Made by a program: the position numbers and the translations under genes
In this document: positions 18,404-26,431 of the stretch, piece after piece
Layout of the letters: every line of letters begins with the position of its first letter
How positions within the stretch are numbered: position 1 is the stretch's first letter
The notes under the pieces: model-generated
Told to the model about the DNA's origin: nothing
Seen by the model: the letters and a program-made list of their open reading frames with translations, nothing else
Database searches by the model: none
Source of the DNA: Chryseobacterium phosphatilyticum
GTDB lineage: Bacteria; Bacteroidota; Bacteroidia; Flavobacteriales; Weeksellaceae
NCBI RefSeq assembly: GCF_002899825.2
Contig: NZ_PPED02000001.1
Coordinates: 1,116,001-1,180,000 of the forward strand
Direction: 5' to 3'
DNA: 64,000 bases

Positions 18404-18411
18404 TACTTTTG
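18404..18411 (+). promoter_or_regulatory. -7 box TACTTTTG of the P460 operon
   Basis: Perfect TAnnTTTG, 27 nt before the ATG at 18439, with the same surrounding CAGnnTCTACTTTTGA-like context as the box at 21998. Confidence 0.65.
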
Positions 18412-18438
18412 AGCAAGAAAATAAAAACAATACTCATT

Positions 18439-19419
18439 ATGGATACTGCAAAGAAAAAAAGAAATCCTATCGCCGTAGTCTTTCTGGCTATTTTGGGAAT
18501 CTTCGGAGGATTACAATTATTCAGCAAGCCTCTGGAAGGAAAACCTGTTACCGGAAAAATAGAAGCTCCCCGGGAAGTTATTTCCATTCTTGAAAACTCA
18601 TGTTTCAATTGTCATTCCAATCAGCAGAATTTGAGTTGGTATGATCAGCTAGCTCCTGTTTCATGGGCAGTTAACAAAGATGTCAAAAGAGCGAGAGAAA
18701 TCCTCAACTTTTCGGAATGGGACAAGCTTTCTCCGGCTGAGCATAAGGGAAAAATGTATGCCATCCTAAATATGATGCAAAGTGGAAAAATGCCACTCCA
18801 TGAATACACGATTCTGCATCCTTCTTCCAAAATAACAGCCAAAGATGTGGAAATTATAAAAAAATATACGCTGTCACTGGCGGGTGCTCCGTCAACAAAA
18901 CCTAAAAGTACAGCTGATCAAGCCATTGCAAATCTACCTGTAACTCAACATTCAAAATTTCCTGTTTCACCCAATGGAGTAAAATACACAGATGATTTTA
19001 AAAACTGGAAAGTGATCAGCATGAGTACATTGTTTGACAATTCCATCAGGGTTATTTATGGTAATGATATTGCCGTAAAGGCTGTTGAGACAGAAAATTT
19101 CCACCCGTGGCCGGACGGAAGTATTGTGGTAAAATCGGTCTGGAAACAACAGGAGCTTCCTGACGGAGAAATCAGAGCCGGAGAATTTATTAACGCCCAG
19201 TTTATGGTTAAAGATTCAAAAAAATATACCGATACGGAAGGCTGGGGATTCGCTAAATTTTCAGGAAATGATCTCCATCCAACAGGAAAGTCAGCTTCAT
19301 TTGCCAAAGAATCATGTATTGCCTGCCACAGGCAATTGTCAGAGAAAACAGGTTATCTGTTTGATGTTCCCATGAAAGTAAATACCCAAAGATTAATCCA
19401 AAACCTACAGAAAAAATGA
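18439..19419 (+). CDS. Haem-binding domain / cytochrome P460 fusion protein
   Basis: 326 residues from the ATG at 18439. A membrane anchor or signal (residues 10-28) precedes a haem-binding domain with SCFNCHSNQQNLSW, containing CxxCH, and the helix NKDVKRAREILNFSEWD. A cytochrome P460-like beta domain follows (YGNDIAVKAVE, WPDGSIVVKSVW, GWGFAKFSG) and ends with a second CxxCH, SCIACHRQ. Two covalent haems outside the cytoplasmic membrane are expected, with a role in electron transfer or peroxide/NO chemistry. Its stop overlaps the next start (ATGA). Confidence 0.82.
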   Translation: MDTAKKKRNPIAVVFLAILGIFGGLQLFSKPLEGKPVTGKIEAPREVISILENSCFNCHSNQQNLSWYDQLAPVSWAVNKDVKRAREILNFSEWDKLSPAEHKGKMYAILNMMQSGKMPLHEYTILHPSSKITAKDVEIIKKYTLSLAGAPSTKPKSTADQAIANLPVTQHSKFPVSPNGVKYTDDFKNWKVISMSTLFDNSIRVIYGNDIAVKAVETENFHPWPDGSIVVKSVWKQQELPDGEIRAGEFINAQFMVKDSKKYTDTEGWGFAKFSGNDLHPTGKSASFAKESCIACHRQLSEKTGYLFDVPMKVNTQRLIQNLQKK

Positions 19420-19859
19420 AAAGTATCCTATTAATCCTGTTGGCAAGTTGTATTTCGCTTGTCTCGTGCAGTAAAGAAAATAATAATGACAACGGTCTGG
19501 TGAGAGTTGTCTTTGATCCTGGGAATTTGAAATTTATTTCTACATCCCTAAATCCCAGGAAAGAAACAATGTCTGCCCTCTATGGAAATCAGGAAGCATT
19601 GAAATCTCTGTCAACACAAGATACGAAGCCCCAAAACGGAAGTATTATGAAATTGGTTACCTGGCGTTATCATGACAACCCTCAATATTTCGGAGGAAAA
19701 ATAACGGGTGAGCTGGTAAGTGTGGAAACTATTCTGGCAGATAATGAGGGAAATATTTCTTATGATATTAAAAATAATGAAGCAGCGGAAAGTAAGCAAC
19801 ATCGTCCGGAAGAGCGGGTTCAATATTTCATGAGTTATCAACCTGTCAAGAGACCTTAA
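19416..19859 (+). CDS. Lipoprotein with P460-like domain lacking CxxCH
   Basis: 147 residues. The signal MKSILLILLASCISLVSCS ends in a lipobox. Mature residues ALYGNQEALKSLSTQ, NGSIMKLVTWRYHDNPQ follow the same order as YGNDIAVKAVE and DGSIVVKSVWKQ in the upstream gene, so it looks like a truncated P460-fold relative. No CxxCH is present, so covalent haem is not expected. Translation is coupled to the upstream gene (4-bp overlap). Function unknown; perhaps a partner or chaperone of the cytochrome. Confidence 0.7.
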   Translation: MKSILLILLASCISLVSCSKENNNDNGLVRVVFDPGNLKFISTSLNPRKETMSALYGNQEALKSLSTQDTKPQNGSIMKLVTWRYHDNPQYFGGKITGELVSVETILADNEGNISYDIKNNEAAESKQHRPEERVQYFMSYQPVKRP

Positions 19860-19861
19860 TC

Positions 19862-19886
19862 AAAAGAGCCGCAAGGTTCTTTTTTC
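19862..19886 (+). terminator. Intrinsic terminator of the P460 operon
   Basis: Stem AGAGCC/GGTTCT closed by a GCAA tetraloop and followed by TTTTTT. Confidence 0.75.
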
Positions 19887-20035
19887 GTAGATAGGATGAC
19901 CAGAATCAGATAAACACATGATAACAGGGAGTAAACAGACAAGTGTAGTGAATTAATCATTTCCTATTTATCATAATATGCTATTTATTATTTCAACAAA
20001 AACATTAATTTAACCTCTTCAAATCAATAGTTTTA

Positions 20036-21052
20036 ATGCAACAGCAAAAAATAAAAATCTCGCAAGCTGTCATCTGGATAAGTTCTGTTTTCCTCGGAAT
20101 CTTATCGTCGGTACCTCAACTTGCCTCCCATGAATTCAACTGGAAAGAAGCCATTGTAAATTCAGCACTCACCGCGGCATTCTCCGTAATCATGTGGTAC
20201 ATTAATATTTATATGCTGAATAAAACTGCTGGAAAACGTAATCAGCATATTTCCTATTCAAAGCTTATGATCATTCTGGCTTTTGGGATGGTGATTATGT
20301 TTGGGCTGGCGTGGATTCAGCAACTGATTCTGTCACATATCAATTTTGGTCCTATAATGTTGATGGTAGAAGTGAGAGGAATCCTGATCAATCTGGTATG
20401 TTATATGTTTTTGACCTTATTGCAAAACAATTATACAGGTCAGCAGGTACAACTGGAATTGGAAAAGGTAAAAAGCGATAATCTGGGAGCGCAATATGAA
20501 CTTCTGAAACAACAAATCAATCCTCATTTTCTTTTCAACAGTCTGAACACCTTAAAACTAATGGCTGAAACAAATGATCCGGAAACTGTTGATTTTGTTG
20601 TAAAGCTTTCAGACTTTTACCGGTTTACACTAGAAAGCAGGAAGCTTGATCTTATCAGCGTGCGGGAAGAAATGAAAATCGTAGACGCTTATCTTTTCCT
20701 TCAAAAAGCACGTTTTGGGGACGGCATTATTTTTACCAATGAACTGGATTCAAAAACAGACTCCACTCTTATCCCTCCTTTTACCCTTCAGCTTCTGGTC
20801 GAAAATTGCATCAAGCACAATATAGTTTCTCAAAGCAAACCTTTATATATCAGAATATACAATACCAGCGATGTTCTTATTATTGAAAACCTTATTCAGC
20901 GAAAAATGGCCATTGAAGACTCTTTAGGAGTAGGTCTCGATAATATTAAAATGCGCTACAAACATTTATTAGAACAGGATATCAGTATTCATTCAGACGA
21001 AAAAATTTTTCAGATAAAACTTCCATTAATTCATGAATATCATCATCATTGA
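20036..21052 (+). CDS. LytS/YehU-type sensor histidine kinase
   Basis: 338 residues. Four membrane helices (about 12-30, 38-60, 75-98, 107-130), a short coiled linker (QVQLELEKVKSDNLGAQYEL), then the His_kinase block LLKQQINPHFLFNSLNTLK with phospho-acceptor His 164. The N-box LQLLVENCIKHN and the G-box LGVGLDNIKMRY complete a short HATPase. There is no extracellular sensor domain, so the signal is probably intramembrane. It overlaps the response-regulator gene by 20 nt. Confidence 0.9.
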   Translation: MQQQKIKISQAVIWISSVFLGILSSVPQLASHEFNWKEAIVNSALTAAFSVIMWYINIYMLNKTAGKRNQHISYSKLMIILAFGMVIMFGLAWIQQLILSHINFGPIMLMVEVRGILINLVCYMFLTLLQNNYTGQQVQLELEKVKSDNLGAQYELLKQQINPHFLFNSLNTLKLMAETNDPETVDFVVKLSDFYRFTLESRKLDLISVREEMKIVDAYLFLQKARFGDGIIFTNELDSKTDSTLIPPFTLQLLVENCIKHNIVSQSKPLYIRIYNTSDVLIIENLIQRKMAIEDSLGVGLDNIKMRYKHLLEQDISIHSDEKIFQIKLPLIHEYHHH

Positions 21053-21794
21053 AGACGAATTCCGAGCTGCAAAATCACTTCAGAATTTAGTTTTAGATTT
21101 AAGACCTGACTCCCGGATTCTGGGAGTATGTGACAGTATTGAAGCAAGCATTGACGCTTTATCAAAGGATATAAAGCCTGATCTTATTTTTATGGACATC
21201 CATCTCTCCGACGGGCTTTCATTTGAGATTTTCAAGGCCATAGAGATCACCTGCCCCGTTGTTTTCTGTACTGCATTTGATCAATATATGCTGGATGCCT
21301 TTAAAAGCAAAGGGGTCGATTATGTTTTAAAGCCTTTTTCACGGGAGGATATTGCCGAAGCTTTAAAAAAAGTGGATGAACTCAAAAAATTCTTCCAAAA
21401 AAACGAACTCCCCGATCTGGAATCATTGCTACAAAAAATTAATCAACCGGAAGGTAAAAGCAACTTTCTTGTATTTAAAAATCAGAAATACTCAACTATT
21501 CCTACAGAAAACATAGCTTATTTTTATATCCATAACGAAATAACTCATCTTGTTACTTTTTCCAAGGAACAATTTCAGCTTACGCAATCTTTGGGTCAGA
21601 TTGCCGAACAGGTTTCGGATAAACAGTTCTTCAGAGTCAACAGGCAATACCTTGTTAATTTTAAAGCCATCAAGGAAATGGAACATTATTTCCAGCGTAA
21701 AATCCTTGTGAAACTCGTTATTGAAACACCTGAAAAACTATTGATCAATAAAGAGAAAACCCATAGCTTCTTTACCTGGCTGGAGGAGAGATAG
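21033..21794 (+). CDS. LytTR-family response regulator
   Basis: 253 residues. Receiver domain (1-120) with acidic pocket IIEDE, phospho-acceptor Asp 55 in LIFMDIHLSDG, and Lys in YVLKPFSRED. LytTR DNA-binding domain (about 150-250): VFKNQKYSTIPTENIAYFYI, FFRVNRQYLVNFKAI. It is partnered with the overlapping kinase. LytTR proteins bind two direct repeats about 21 bp apart; such pairs occur upstream of both flanking operons (18340, 21934), which are its likely targets. Confidence 0.92.
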   Translation: MNIIIIEDEFRAAKSLQNLVLDLRPDSRILGVCDSIEASIDALSKDIKPDLIFMDIHLSDGLSFEIFKAIEITCPVVFCTAFDQYMLDAFKSKGVDYVLKPFSREDIAEALKKVDELKKFFQKNELPDLESLLQKINQPEGKSNFLVFKNQKYSTIPTENIAYFYIHNEITHLVTFSKEQFQLTQSLGQIAEQVSDKQFFRVNRQYLVNFKAIKEMEHYFQRKILVKLVIETPEKLLINKEKTHSFFTWLEER

Positions 21795-21803
21795 TAGTAA
21801 AAT

Positions 21804-21852
21804 AATTGATAATTGATAATTGATAATTGATAATTGATAATTGATAATTGAT
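21804..21852 (+). repeat. Heptanucleotide tandem repeat (AATTGAT)x7
   Basis: Seven perfect copies, 49 bp, starting 10 bp after the stop of the LytTR gene and ending 82 bp before the downstream LytTR-type operator. Slippage could change the length of this intergenic spacer. Confidence 0.9.
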
Positions 21853-21933
21853 TAAATAAATTTTGCAAGGAGGTTTATTTCAGTGAAGAAATTGATCAAC
21901 TCAAAGTTATCAATTTTTACGACTTATATTTTC

Positions 21934-21960
21934 AGGGTTTAGCCTTTCATTTGTCCGGTT
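21934..21960 (+). promoter_or_regulatory. Candidate LytTR operator, downstream copy
   Basis: Direct repeats AGGGTTTAG (21934) and CCGGTTAAA (21955), again 21 bp apart. ATTTGTCCGGTT at 21949-21960 is identical to the block at 18355-18366. Confidence 0.65.
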
Positions 21961-21997
21961 AAACCCTTTTTCTATTCTTTTGGCTGTGCAGAGTATC

Positions 21998-22005
21998 TAC
22001 TTTTG
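21998..22005 (+). promoter_or_regulatory. -7 box TACTTTTG of the DUF1223 operon
   Basis: Perfect TAnnTTTG, 16 nt before the ATG at 22022, 49 bp from the start of the shared ATTTGTCCGGTT block. Confidence 0.65.
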
Positions 22006-22021
22006 AATCAAATTAAAAGAC

Positions 22022-22798
22022 ATGATACTAAAAAACTTAATCACAGTCGGGGGGTTCACCTCATTACTATTTGCTGCTTTTGCATTTGTCCATACAGAAA
22101 ATAGCCCCCAAAAGCATTCTGATCCAGGCACAGGAGCTCATGGTTTTGCTGTTCTTGAATTGTTTACCTCGGAAGGTTGTTCCAGTTGCCCAACGGCAGA
22201 TAATCTGATGGGACAAATTGAAAAAGAATACAGTAACGAACCTGTTTATATCCTCTCCTACCATGTTGATTACTGGAACCGTCTGGGATGGAAAGATAGA
22301 TTCAGCTCTGCCGGAAACTCACAAAGACAGCAGCAATACAGCAGAATATTAAAATCACAGACGTATACACCTCAACTGGTTGTAAACGGGCAAACTGAAT
22401 TGGTGGGTTCTGACCGTAATGCAATTAAAACCGCTATTGAAAAAGTCTTGTTTACCTCAAAAAATACAGACATAGGTCTAAGCACTAAAATTTCGGGCCA
22501 TCAGGCTACCATCCAATATTCAGCTCCTTCAGCAGATCCTAACAATATACTTCTTGTCAATTTAGTGGAAAAACAATCTTCCACTCATGTTGGTAAAGGT
22601 GAAAATGAGGGTCGTTATTTACAACACTGGCAAATCGTTCACCACCAGAACTCCATTTCATTGAATACACAACATAAAGGAACGACCACCTTCAAACTTC
22701 CCGATAATTTTTCGCCTGATCAGTGGGAAATCATAGCCTTTATTCAAAATCCAAAAACCGGAGAGATTTTCGGATCTGCAAAAACTAAATTCAATTAA
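22022..22798 (+). CDS. DUF1223 (thioredoxin-like) exported protein
   Basis: 258 residues. An N-terminal hydrophobic segment (about 8-24) is followed by the DUF1223 signature VLELFTSEGCSSCPTADNLM, with CxxC at a thioredoxin-like active site. LSYHVDYWNRLGWKDRFSS and TPQLVVNGQTELVGSD are also family hallmarks. It probably handles thiol redox chemistry outside the cytoplasmic membrane, substrate unknown. First gene of a two-gene operon with the DoxX-like gene, under the same kind of promoter as the P460 operon. Confidence 0.88.
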   Translation: MILKNLITVGGFTSLLFAAFAFVHTENSPQKHSDPGTGAHGFAVLELFTSEGCSSCPTADNLMGQIEKEYSNEPVYILSYHVDYWNRLGWKDRFSSAGNSQRQQQYSRILKSQTYTPQLVVNGQTELVGSDRNAIKTAIEKVLFTSKNTDIGLSTKISGHQATIQYSAPSADPNNILLVNLVEKQSSTHVGKGENEGRYLQHWQIVHHQNSISLNTQHKGTTTFKLPDNFSPDQWEIIAFIQNPKTGEIFGSAKTKFN

Positions 22799-22840
22799 CC
22801 CTATTCAACATTCAATTATAACACCCTAAATACTACAACA

Positions 22841-23254
22841 ATGAAAACAAAAACAACAAAAATCATTTACTGGTCAGGAGCTATTTTTATGTCATTATGG
22901 TTTGGAGCAAGTGGATTCTTTGAACTTACAAAAAATCCAGTAGTATGGGATATTACCCAACAATTGGGCTATCCTCCACATTTCATTTACATCCTGGGCG
23001 TCTTTAAAATAGCTGGTGTTCTGGCTCTGCTTCTTCCCAACAGATTATTAAGATTGAAAGAATGGGTATTTGCAGGAATGTTCTTCGATATCCTCTTTGC
23101 TTTCTTCTCAAAAATAGCAGTCCTTGGTTTTCCGTCTACGATAGATGCAATAATTGCTTTTACTGTACTTACAATAACTTACTCTATGTTTAGGAAATTA
23201 TATTCCCAGGAACTGATATTTGGAGAAATATCCTTGTCGAGGTTTAAACCTTGA
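22841..23254 (+). CDS. DoxX-like membrane protein
   Basis: 137 residues with four membrane helices (about 9-27, 45-65, 75-95, 100-118). FMSLWFGASGFFELTKNPVV and YILGVFKIAGVLALLLPN fit the DoxX-like_2 group. It lies 42 bp after the DUF1223 gene. A CxxC thiol protein next to a DoxX protein suggests a joint redox role, though this is inference. The stop codon lies inside a 28-bp inverted repeat. Confidence 0.8.
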   Translation: MKTKTTKIIYWSGAIFMSLWFGASGFFELTKNPVVWDITQQLGYPPHFIYILGVFKIAGVLALLLPNRLLRLKEWVFAGMFFDILFAFFSKIAVLGFPSTIDAIIAFTVLTITYSMFRKLYSQELIFGEISLSRFKP

Positions 23255-23259
23255 CAAGG
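23232..23259. repeat. 28-bp inverted repeat over the DoxX stop codon
   Basis: CCTTGTCGAGGTTT is followed directly by AAACCTTGACAAGG; only one position is not Watson-Crick (a wobble). No T tract follows. It could protect the 3' end or help terminate. Confidence 0.6.
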
Positions 23260-23303
23260 ATGAATGAATCGAAGGAATTCATAAAAGATAAAGATGATTT
23301 TAT

Positions 23304-23331
23304 AATAAAAGCGGACTAAAGTCCGCTCTTA
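23304..23331. terminator. Bidirectional hairpin between convergent genes
   Basis: AGCGGAC (23310-23316), loop TAAA, GTCCGCT (23321-23327), with A-rich and T-rich flanks. It separates the DoxX gene from the convergent MBL gene. Confidence 0.65.
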
Positions 23332-23355
23332 TTCATTATTTCAAATGATGATCTT

Positions 23356-24348
23356 CTAATTCATGAAGCTTTCCGGAATCCATTCAAAGGCTTTATCTTT
23401 CTTCTTTGTGAAGCCTAATCCCGGCCATGACAAGTGAGAAGCAAATGCTCTGGTTCTTGTATTTGCCAATTCTGTAAGGAATTTCAGTCTTGAAGCGGTT
23501 GCAATGTCCAGATCTGTATCTCCGGAGAATCCCCAGTCGGGATGTGGAAATAAAATAACATCAGAGTGGATCAGGTCAGCAATATAGATAAGCTTTTCGT
23601 TTCCTGAAGTAATTGTAGTCACCGTTAAACCCGGAGTATGTCCCGGAGCCAGCTGAAAACTAAAATGATTATATAATGTGTTGTTCAAATCATAAAACCG
23701 GACTTTAGGTTGAATGGTTTTCAATATTTTCTGAAGAGCCGGAATAATCTGATTAAGCATTTCCGGTTTTGCTTTCAGGGCACTGTTATTAAAGTCTTCC
23801 AAAGAAGCCTTCATCCAGAAATCATATTCTGTTTTTGAGATGAAAACAGTAGCATTAGGAAACGTAAGATGATTCTGCTTATCCACAATACCTCCGATGT
23901 GATCCGGGTGCGCATGGGAGATAAAAACATCAGTGATATCTTTAGGAGAGAACCCTGCTTTCTCAAGACTTTTCGATAGAAATCCAGTTCTTTCATCTGC
24001 AAAAATCCCCATCCCGACATCCAGTAAAATCAGTTTGTTTTTGGTTTTTACCAATAATACATTTACTGCCATATCAATATAATCTTCAGGTCTGAAATTC
24101 TCTTTAAGAATTTCTTTCAGCTGAGAAACATTTCCTCTTGGTGCAAATGAATTGATATCCGTTTCATGGATATACCCGTCTGTAAGAATAAACAAGTCAA
24201 GCTCACCAAGTTTAATTCTCTTAACTCCCGAAAGATCATTTTCTTCTTTTTTTCCTGTTGTTTTTGTGCCCGCCCAAACACTCGAAAGAGTGATCACACT
24301 TAATGTTCCAGCTAATAAACTATTTTTTAATAATTCTCGCCTGTTCAT
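23356..24348 (-). CDS. Exported MBL-fold metallo-hydrolase
   Basis: 330 residues from the second ATG (24348). MNRRELLKNSLLAGTLSVIT carries twin arginines followed by a hydrophobic stretch, so Tat export is plausible. The catalytic fold shows FISHAHPDHIGGI (HxHxDH), LAPGHTPGL (third His) and LIYIADLIHSD (bridging Asp), all needed for a dinuclear zinc site. It may act on lactones or small esters (quorum-quenching-type MBLs look alike), but the substrate is unproven. Confidence 0.85.
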   Translation of the reverse strand: MNRRELLKNSLLAGTLSVITLSSVWAGTKTTGKKEENDLSGVKRIKLGELDLFILTDGYIHETDINSFAPRGNVSQLKEILKENFRPEDYIDMAVNVLLVKTKNKLILLDVGMGIFADERTGFLSKSLEKAGFSPKDITDVFISHAHPDHIGGIVDKQNHLTFPNATVFISKTEYDFWMKASLEDFNNSALKAKPEMLNQIIPALQKILKTIQPKVRFYDLNNTLYNHFSFQLAPGHTPGLTVTTITSGNEKLIYIADLIHSDVILFPHPDWGFSGDTDLDIATASRLKFLTELANTRTRAFASHLSWPGLGFTKKKDKAFEWIPESFMN

Positions 24349-24371
24349 AATCAAATGGTTATTTTCTGATT

Positions 24372-24415
24372 AATACACTGAGTTCCCGAAGATGATTCCG
24401 GAAACTCAGTGTATT
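24372..24415 (-). terminator. Hairpin downstream of the aldo/keto reductase
   Basis: 17-bp stem with one wobble (24372-24388 with 24399-24415) around a 10-nt loop, immediately past the reductase stop and before the MBL gene. Confidence 0.7.
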
Positions 24416-24424
24416 ATATAATCT

Positions 24425-25426
24425 TTAGTTGTTGACTAATTTCATGGAACCTTCATTATATCTTTCTCCTACATTCGGATATTTTTTAAGAATAGCATCG
24501 ATGGTATCAAGATCTGATTGAGAGAGGTTAACATTAACAGCAGCAATATTCTCTTCCAGGTATTTGATTCGTTTTGTTCCCGGAATAGGAATAATGTCTT
24601 CTCCTTGATTCAGCACCCATGCTAAAGCCAACTGAGTCCCTTTTATCCCCTTAGAGGCAGCAAATTCATTGATTTCTTTTGCCAGTTTTGTATTATTATC
24701 CAGATATTCCTGCTGATAGCGTGGTAATGATTTTCTAAAATCGTCGTCGCCAAGATTCTGTACTTCAGTAATGTTGGCAAAGAGACCTCTTGCCAGTGGA
24801 GAATAAGGAACCAATGAAATTCCCAGTTCTCTGATGGTTGGCAAAATTTCATTTTCAACATCTTTGGTTAAAATAGAATATTCTGACTGTAATGCTGTAA
24901 TAGGATGAATTTTATTTGCTTTTCTGATGGATTCTGCAGAAGCCTCAGATAGTCCGATGTATTTTACTTTCCCTGCTTTTACCAGTTCTGCCATTGCGCC
25001 AACGGTTTCTTCTACAGGAATATCCGGATCTACTCTATGAGCATAATATAAGTCGATCGTATCAATTTTTAATCTCTGGAGACTTAGATCCACCGCTTGT
25101 CTGATCCATTCCGGTGAACCATCAAAATAGGTACCCGGTGCCCCACTATGACTTGCTTTACCATCTTTAAATCTGAATCCGAATTTCGTCGCAATAAAAA
25201 TCTTATCTCTATTGGGAACCAAAACTTTAGAAATCAGTTTTTCATTTTCTCCATTGGCATACATATCTGCTGTATCCCAAAAGTTGACTCCCAGATCCAA
25301 TGCCCTGTGCAGGGTATTAATACTTTCCTGTTCGTCTGTAGGGCCATAAGCAAAACTCATTCCCATGCATCCTAAACCAATAGCAGATAACTGCTCTCCC
25401 GTGTTTCCTAATTTTCTAAATTTCAT
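24425..25426 (-). CDS. Aldo/keto reductase
   Basis: 333 residues from the ATG at 25426 (MKFRKLGNTGEQLSAIGLGC). The tetrad is visible: Asp and Tyr in FWDTADMYANGENE, Lys in FIATKFGF, His in LYYAHRVD. PYSPLARGLF and IPGTKRIKYLEENIAAV bind NADPH. It resembles the AKR13/YajO-like group that reduces aldehydes. The longer TTG start at 25456 lies inside the -7 box and is rejected. Likely activated by the AraC protein encoded upstream. Confidence 0.92.
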   Translation of the reverse strand: MKFRKLGNTGEQLSAIGLGCMGMSFAYGPTDEQESINTLHRALDLGVNFWDTADMYANGENEKLISKVLVPNRDKIFIATKFGFRFKDGKASHSGAPGTYFDGSPEWIRQAVDLSLQRLKIDTIDLYYAHRVDPDIPVEETVGAMAELVKAGKVKYIGLSEASAESIRKANKIHPITALQSEYSILTKDVENEILPTIRELGISLVPYSPLARGLFANITEVQNLGDDDFRKSLPRYQQEYLDNNTKLAKEINEFAASKGIKGTQLALAWVLNQGEDIIPIPGTKRIKYLEENIAAVNVNLSQSDLDTIDAILKKYPNVGERYNEGSMKLVNN

Positions 25427-25453
25427 AATGAATGTTGATTTGATTTTATATGA

Positions 25454-25461
25454 CAAAATTA
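25454..25461 (-). promoter_or_regulatory. -7 box TAATTTTG of the aldo/keto reductase
   Basis: Perfect TAnnTTTG on the minus strand, 27 nt before the ATG at 25426; two AraC-type sites follow upstream. Confidence 0.65.
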
Positions 25462-25485
25462 TGCTATGGAAGATTCAGTAACGAT

Positions 25486-25519
25486 ATAGAATTCAAACTA
25501 AGAATTATAAAATTCAAAC
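25486..25519 (-). promoter_or_regulatory. Direct-repeat operator ATARAATTCAAAC x2
   Basis: ATAGAATTCAAAC at 25486-25498 and ATAAAATTCAAAC at 25507-25519, exactly 21 bp apart. They lie just upstream of the reductase promoter. A third copy precedes the araC-type gene at 26431-26443. Expected geometry for an AraC-family activator. Confidence 0.65.
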
Positions 25520-26419
25520 AAGATTCATTCGTAAGGCATTGGGGGTAATTCCTGTTTGTTTTTTGAAATAGTTGGTAAAATAAGCAGGTTCTTCAAATCC
25601 AAGACCGTAAGCAATTTCAGCAATATTCCAATCCGTATGGGTTAATAAAGCATTGGCTTCCTGAATGATTCTGGCGGTGATATGCTGACTGGTTGTTCTT
25701 CCTGTCATCTCTTTTACGGATCGGTTTAAGGAATTGACATGAATAGAAAGGTTTTGAGCGTAATCGTTCGGTGTTTTTAATTTCAGAAAAGCTTTAGGAC
25801 TGTCGATGGGAAACTGCCTCTCCAGCAGCTCCATAAATAAAGAAGCTACTCTTTGAGATGCATTCTGATAAGGCTCAAAGCTTTCTGCCGGATGCATTCT
25901 TATGGTTTCATGAATCATCAGATAGAGATAAGCTCTCAGCATATCATATTTGTGAATATAATCTGAATTGATTTCGGCCATCATCTTTGTGTACATTTCA
26001 GATAGAATCTTCTGTTGATCTTCTTCAACGAAGAAAACCGGAGTACCCCCAATTTTAAAAAGAGGAGAATCCTGAAGATTTCCCAGCCGGCTTCCATTCT
26101 GTAAAAATTGTTCTGTAAAAAGACAAAACCAGCCCTTCTGATCATCATCCTCAGCTTCCCAGGAATAAGGAATGATAGGGTTTGAAAACAATAATGCAGG
26201 GCGATCAACATAGATCCATTTGTCTGCATAGTGAAGTTTTCCTTTTCCAATGATGAGTGAAATTTTATAATAATCTCTTCTGCTATAGGGGGTCAACGGC
26301 GAGCAATACTCCCGTGAAAACACATTGAAATGCCCCATACTGGTGGGATCCAGACATGGTGGCCCCAGATGGGATCCGTTACGGTCGTAAAAACCTTTTA
26401 AAGATTCGTTTGATTGCAT
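25514..26419 (-). CDS. AraC family transcriptional regulator
   Basis: 301 residues. An N-terminal cupin-like sensing domain (about 40-160) and the AraC double HTH at the C-terminus: HVNSLNRSVKEMTGRTTSQH, WNIAEIAYGLGFEEPAYFTN, YFKKQTGITPNALR. The -7 box TAACTTTG lies 4 nt before the ATG at 26419. A 13-base site overlapping that promoter (26431) also occurs twice before the reductase gene downstream, pointing to autorepression and activation of the reductase. Confidence 0.9.
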   Translation of the reverse strand: MQSNESLKGFYDRNGSHLGPPCLDPTSMGHFNVFSREYCSPLTPYSRRDYYKISLIIGKGKLHYADKWIYVDRPALLFSNPIIPYSWEAEDDDQKGWFCLFTEQFLQNGSRLGNLQDSPLFKIGGTPVFFVEEDQQKILSEMYTKMMAEINSDYIHKYDMLRAYLYLMIHETIRMHPAESFEPYQNASQRVASLFMELLERQFPIDSPKAFLKLKTPNDYAQNLSIHVNSLNRSVKEMTGRTTSQHITARIIQEANALLTHTDWNIAEIAYGLGFEEPAYFTNYFKKQTGITPNALRMNLV

Positions 26420-26423
26420 AGAT

Positions 26424-26431
26424 CAAAGTTA
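26424..26431 (-). promoter_or_regulatory. -7 box TAACTTTG of the AraC-type gene
   Basis: Perfect TAnnTTTG on the minus strand, separated from the ATG at 26419 by ATCT only; predicts a leaderless transcript. Confidence 0.6.

Noticed and set aside
21804..21852. CRISPR-like array
   Set aside because: The units are 7 bp with no spacers, so this is a simple tandem repeat. No cas gene is present in the window.
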